8,298 nucleotides of DNA from Chloroflexia bacterium (GTDB lineage: Bacteria; Chloroflexota; Chloroflexia; Thermomicrobiales; JALYUS01), in the NCBI GenBank assembly GCA_025928215.1, contig JAICJW010000199.1, forward strand, positions 1-8,298, read 5' to 3'. This document shows positions 6,357 through 8,298 of the stretch, one piece after another. A program made the translations under genes and the position numbers. Within the stretch, counting starts at the first letter, position 1. Every line of letters starts with the position of its first letter. The notes beneath the pieces were generated by a model, which did not search any database, was not told where the DNA came from, and saw nothing but the letters and a program-made list of their open reading frames with translations.

Positions 6357-6416
6357 GTGTGGGCTTGCGCCCCACGCTATGTGGCATAGCGCGTATCGCG
6401 GCGTCGCTCCGCGATA
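6357..6416 (+). other. Chain of adjacent hairpins in the leader of copy 2
   Basis: Three stems follow one another. GTGTGGGC (6357-6364) pairs with 6369-6377 with one bulge and one wobble. CGCTATG (6375-6381) pairs with CATAGCG (6385-6391) around TGG. TATCGCGG (6394-6401) pairs with CCGCGATA (6409-6416) with a 7-nt loop. The first two overlap at 6375-6377 and so compete. It could be a structured mRNA leader, a small RNA or a dispersed repeat; I recognise no riboswitch family. Confidence 0.5.
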
Positions 6417-6509
6417 TGGTCGTACGGCATCACCAGGAGCAGCCATACCATGGCGGCGGCCTGTTTGATTGCGATAGGTGCGTGGGGTCTAGAAAGGGTT
6501 CCTCGGCAG

Positions 6510-6533
6510 GGGTATCCGTATGTGCGGATACCC
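6510..6533 (+). other. Hairpin just upstream of the copy 2 Shine-Dalgarno
   Basis: GGGTATCCG (6510-6518) pairs perfectly with CGGATACCC (6525-6533) around the loop TATGTG. It ends 9 nt before the Shine-Dalgarno at 6543. No T-run follows, so it is more likely a leader structure or protein-binding palindrome than a terminator. Confidence 0.55.
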
Positions 6534-6542
6534 GAAGAGAGC

Positions 6543-6548
6543 AAGGAG
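6543..6548 (+). promoter_or_regulatory. Shine-Dalgarno of the second binding protein
   Basis: AAGGAG lies 10 nt before the ATG at 6559. Confidence 0.6.
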
Positions 6549-6558
6549 CGAAATTCCC

Positions 6559-8298
6559 ATGACCAGCGAAAGACCGTACGATCCTCGTGAAGCGCTGCGC
6601 GACCCGGAGGCGCTCGCGCACCTTGAACGCAGCCTGCGCGGTGCAGGGATGCCACGCCGCGCCTTCCTCGCGCTGGCGAGCGCCGCCGCCGGCACCGCCG
6701 CGCTCGCCGCCTGCGGAAGCAGCAGCCCAACCGCGACCTCCGCGCCCGCCGCGACGGCAACGAAGGCCCCGGCTGCCGCGCCGACGACTGCGGCCGCCGC
6801 GACGACCGCCCCAACGACTGCGGCCGCCTCAGCCGCAGCGCCGACGACGGCCCCGGCTGCCGCCGCGACGGTCGCCCCCGCCGCGACCGCGGCCACTGGC
6901 TCCGCAGTCGCCGGATCGCCGGCCGCCGCCACCGGCCCGGAGAGCACGAAAGCCTTCATTGACTATAACTCTGCGGAGCCGGTGGACAACGACTTCAACC
7001 GTGACCTGTACTGCGGCGGTCAGCCGGAGCATATGTCCGGCCTCCTGCGGTACGACCAGGATTTCAACCTTGTGCCGGACCTCGCGCAGTCCTATACAAA
7101 CAATGGGTTGAACTTCACCTTCAAGATCCGCCCGGGGTTGACGTGGAGCGATGGCCAGCCACTCACCGCGAAGGACTTCGTCTACTCGATCCGCCGCGTT
7201 TCGGACCCACGCACCGGCAACGGCTATAGCTCCTTCTGGGATGGCGCGATCAAGGGCGCATCGGACTTGTCCGGCGCGAAAGCGGACGCGACGAACCTCG
7301 ATCAGCTCGCGGCTGCCGTCGGCGTCAAAGCGACCGACGATACCACGCTCGACATCACGGGGGACAAGTTCGCCGGGCTGATCCCGAACCTTGCCGCTTA
7401 CACCGCCACCGTCGTCGCACGGGAAGACGAAGTGAAGAAGTACGCCGACGCGAAGGGCGTTTCGTCGTGGACGGATCCCGGCAAGACCGGCAAGCCGGTG
7501 CTCGCCAGCGGCGCTTTCCAGATCGTCGCCTGGAAGCATAACCAGCAGATTGATTTGGTGCGCAACGACAAGTACTGGAACGCCAAGGCGATCCGCCAGA
7601 AGTACGTCACCGTTAAGATCGTTCCGGATGTCACGAAGAGCACACTGGGCTGGGAAAATAACGACCTCGACTATCAGGTAATCCCGGCAACCGAGGTGGA
7701 CCGCTTCAAGAACGATGCCCAGCTGAAAAGTCAGACTTTCCAGTATGTCTACCCCGGCACCCGCTTCCTCGTTCCGGACACCGGCCATCCGCCCTTCGAC
7801 AAGATGGAAGTCCGCCAGGCCGTTCTGCTCTCGATTGACAAGGATCGCCTCGTCAATCAGGTCGGCAAGAAGATCCACACGATCGCTTACGCGATGAGCG
7901 CGCCCGGTGTCTTTGGCTTCTTCGACGACAGCGACAACAAACTGAAGAACCTGCAGAAGTTCGACAAGACGGCCGCGATGGCGGCCTTGAAAGGCACGAC
8001 GTTCGAGGGCGGCAAGAACTGGCCGAAGATCACCCTCTCCTACAACTCCTCCGACCTCGACATCCCGACGGGCTATCCCGATGAGATCGCGCGGCAACTT
8101 AAGGAATCCTTGAATATGGATATCCAGTTGGAGCCGCTGGAGACGAAGGTCTGGAATGCGCGCCGCTTCGCGCTCGACCTGCAGTTCCTGCTTTACCGTT
8201 GGTATCAGGACTACCCCGATCCCCACAACAACTACTATCAGGTCTGGTCGTACCACGCGAAGGGGTCCGCGCGACAGAGTTACACCGATCCGACCTTC
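6559..8298 (+). CDS. Peptide-binding lipoprotein, SBP_bac_5 family (copy 2, 3' end missing)
   Basis: Second extracytoplasmic receptor; 580 codons are open from ATG 6559 to the window edge without a stop. By comparison with copy 1 about 86 C-terminal residues are missing. The N-terminus repeats copy 1 closely: charged n-region, twin-arginine PRRAFLA (R33, R34), lipobox LAAC with C52, then an Ala/Thr/Pro linker to about residue 126 containing its own 15-nt repeats (6784-6798 and 6814-6828). The binding domain shows RPGLTWSDGQPLTAKDFVYS, NDKYWNAKAIRQKYV, IDKDRLVNQ and DYPDP at 551-555. Hand alignment with copy 1 gives roughly 73 differences over about 455 residues (near 84% identity). It is a tandem paralogue that probably feeds the same permease with an altered ligand preference. 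It likely has its own transcription signals in the spacer before it. Confidence 0.94.
   Translation, partial: MTSERPYDPREALRDPEALAHLERSLRGAGMPRRAFLALASAAAGTAALAACGSSSPTATSAPAATATKAPAAAPTTAAAATTAPTTAAASAAAPTTAPAAAATVAPAATAATGSAVAGSPAAATGPESTKAFIDYNSAEPVDNDFNRDLYCGGQPEHMSGLLRYDQDFNLVPDLAQSYTNNGLNFTFKIRPGLTWSDGQPLTAKDFVYSIRRVSDPRTGNGYSSFWDGAIKGASDLSGAKADATNLDQLAAAVGVKATDDTTLDITGDKFAGLIPNLAAYTATVVAREDEVKKYADAKGVSSWTDPGKTGKPVLASGAFQIVAWKHNQQIDLVRNDKYWNAKAIRQKYVTVKIVPDVTKSTLGWENNDLDYQVIPATEVDRFKNDAQLKSQTFQYVYPGTRFLVPDTGHPPFDKMEVRQAVLLSIDKDRLVNQVGKKIHTIAYAMSAPGVFGFFDDSDNKLKNLQKFDKTAAMAALKGTTFEGGKNWPKITLSYNSSDLDIPTGYPDEIARQLKESLNMDIQLEPLETKVWNARRFALDLQFLLYRWYQDYPDPHNNYYQVWSYHAKGSARQSYTDPTF
6784..6828 (+). 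repeat. Short direct repeats in the copy 2 linker
   Basis: ACGACTGCGGCCGCC occurs at 6784-6798 and again at 6814-6828, a 30-nt in-frame period inside the Ala/Thr/Pro linker. It is unrelated to the 69-nt unit of copy 1. Confidence 0.7.

Larger units (their letters stand above)
6151..6558 (+). other. 408-nt structured spacer between the two binding proteins
   Basis: I see no credible gene here. In order it holds a GC-rich hairpin (6174-6209), a terminator-like hairpin (6232-6257), an AT-rich promoter-like island (6300-6330), a chain of hairpins (6357-6416) and a last hairpin (6510-6533) before the Shine-Dalgarno of copy 2. Open frames across it (for example 6359-6562) lack a start signal and known motifs and overlap the next gene out of frame. 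Confidence 0.6.

Noticed and set aside
5533..6387. Minus-strand 284-codon frame across the end of copy 1 and the spacer
   Set aside because: Mostly antisense to the binding-protein gene, with low-complexity Arg/Gly/Pro content in the remainder.
6190..6562. Plus-strand open frames in the spacer (6190-6468 and 6359-6562)
   Set aside because: No Shine-Dalgarno and no recognisable motif; they run through hairpins, and the second overlaps copy 2 out of frame.

Overview
The window is GC-rich, every convincing gene lies on the plus strand, and it reads as one ABC-type peptide (dipeptide/oligopeptide) uptake locus. Both binding proteins are Tat-type lipoproteins with a long Ala/Thr/Ser/Pro linker behind the lipid-anchored cysteine. 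GTG and TTG starts are common, and two intergenic gaps carry inverted arrays of 7-nt repeats. This combination suggests a Chloroflexota bacterium, perhaps Thermomicrobia/Sphaerobacter-like. That assignment comes from general style, not from a marker gene.

Layout: the 3' part of a DppB/OppB-type permease (1-700), a complete DppC/OppC-type permease (718-1671), two different peptide-transporter ATPases of the DppD (1771-2838) and DppF (2907-3902) types, then two tandem paralogous SBP_bac_5 lipoproteins (4132-6150 complete; 6559 to the window end, 3'-truncated). Together these are all the parts of an importer: two membrane subunits, two ATPases and a choice of two extracytoplasmic receptors. The permeases are tightly coupled (17-nt gap). 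The gaps before dppD and dppF (99 and 68 nt) each hold an imperfect hairpin of heptamer repeats that ends just before the Shine-Dalgarno. Longer gaps before the binding proteins (229 and 408 nt) suggest that they have their own expression signals.

The two binding proteins are about 84% identical over the ligand-binding domain by hand alignment. Some stretches are nearly identical at DNA level; others, including residues just after the conserved DYPDP motif, differ. A recent duplication with possible gene conversion and partial specificity change fits this.

I found no clearly novel system. The genes are ordinary transport genes. The points worth a second look are non-coding: the heptamer hairpins, one of which runs into the dppD coding end, the structured 408-nt spacer between the binding proteins, and a near-perfect Shine-Dalgarno in the 3903-4131 gap with only a tiny ORF behind it.
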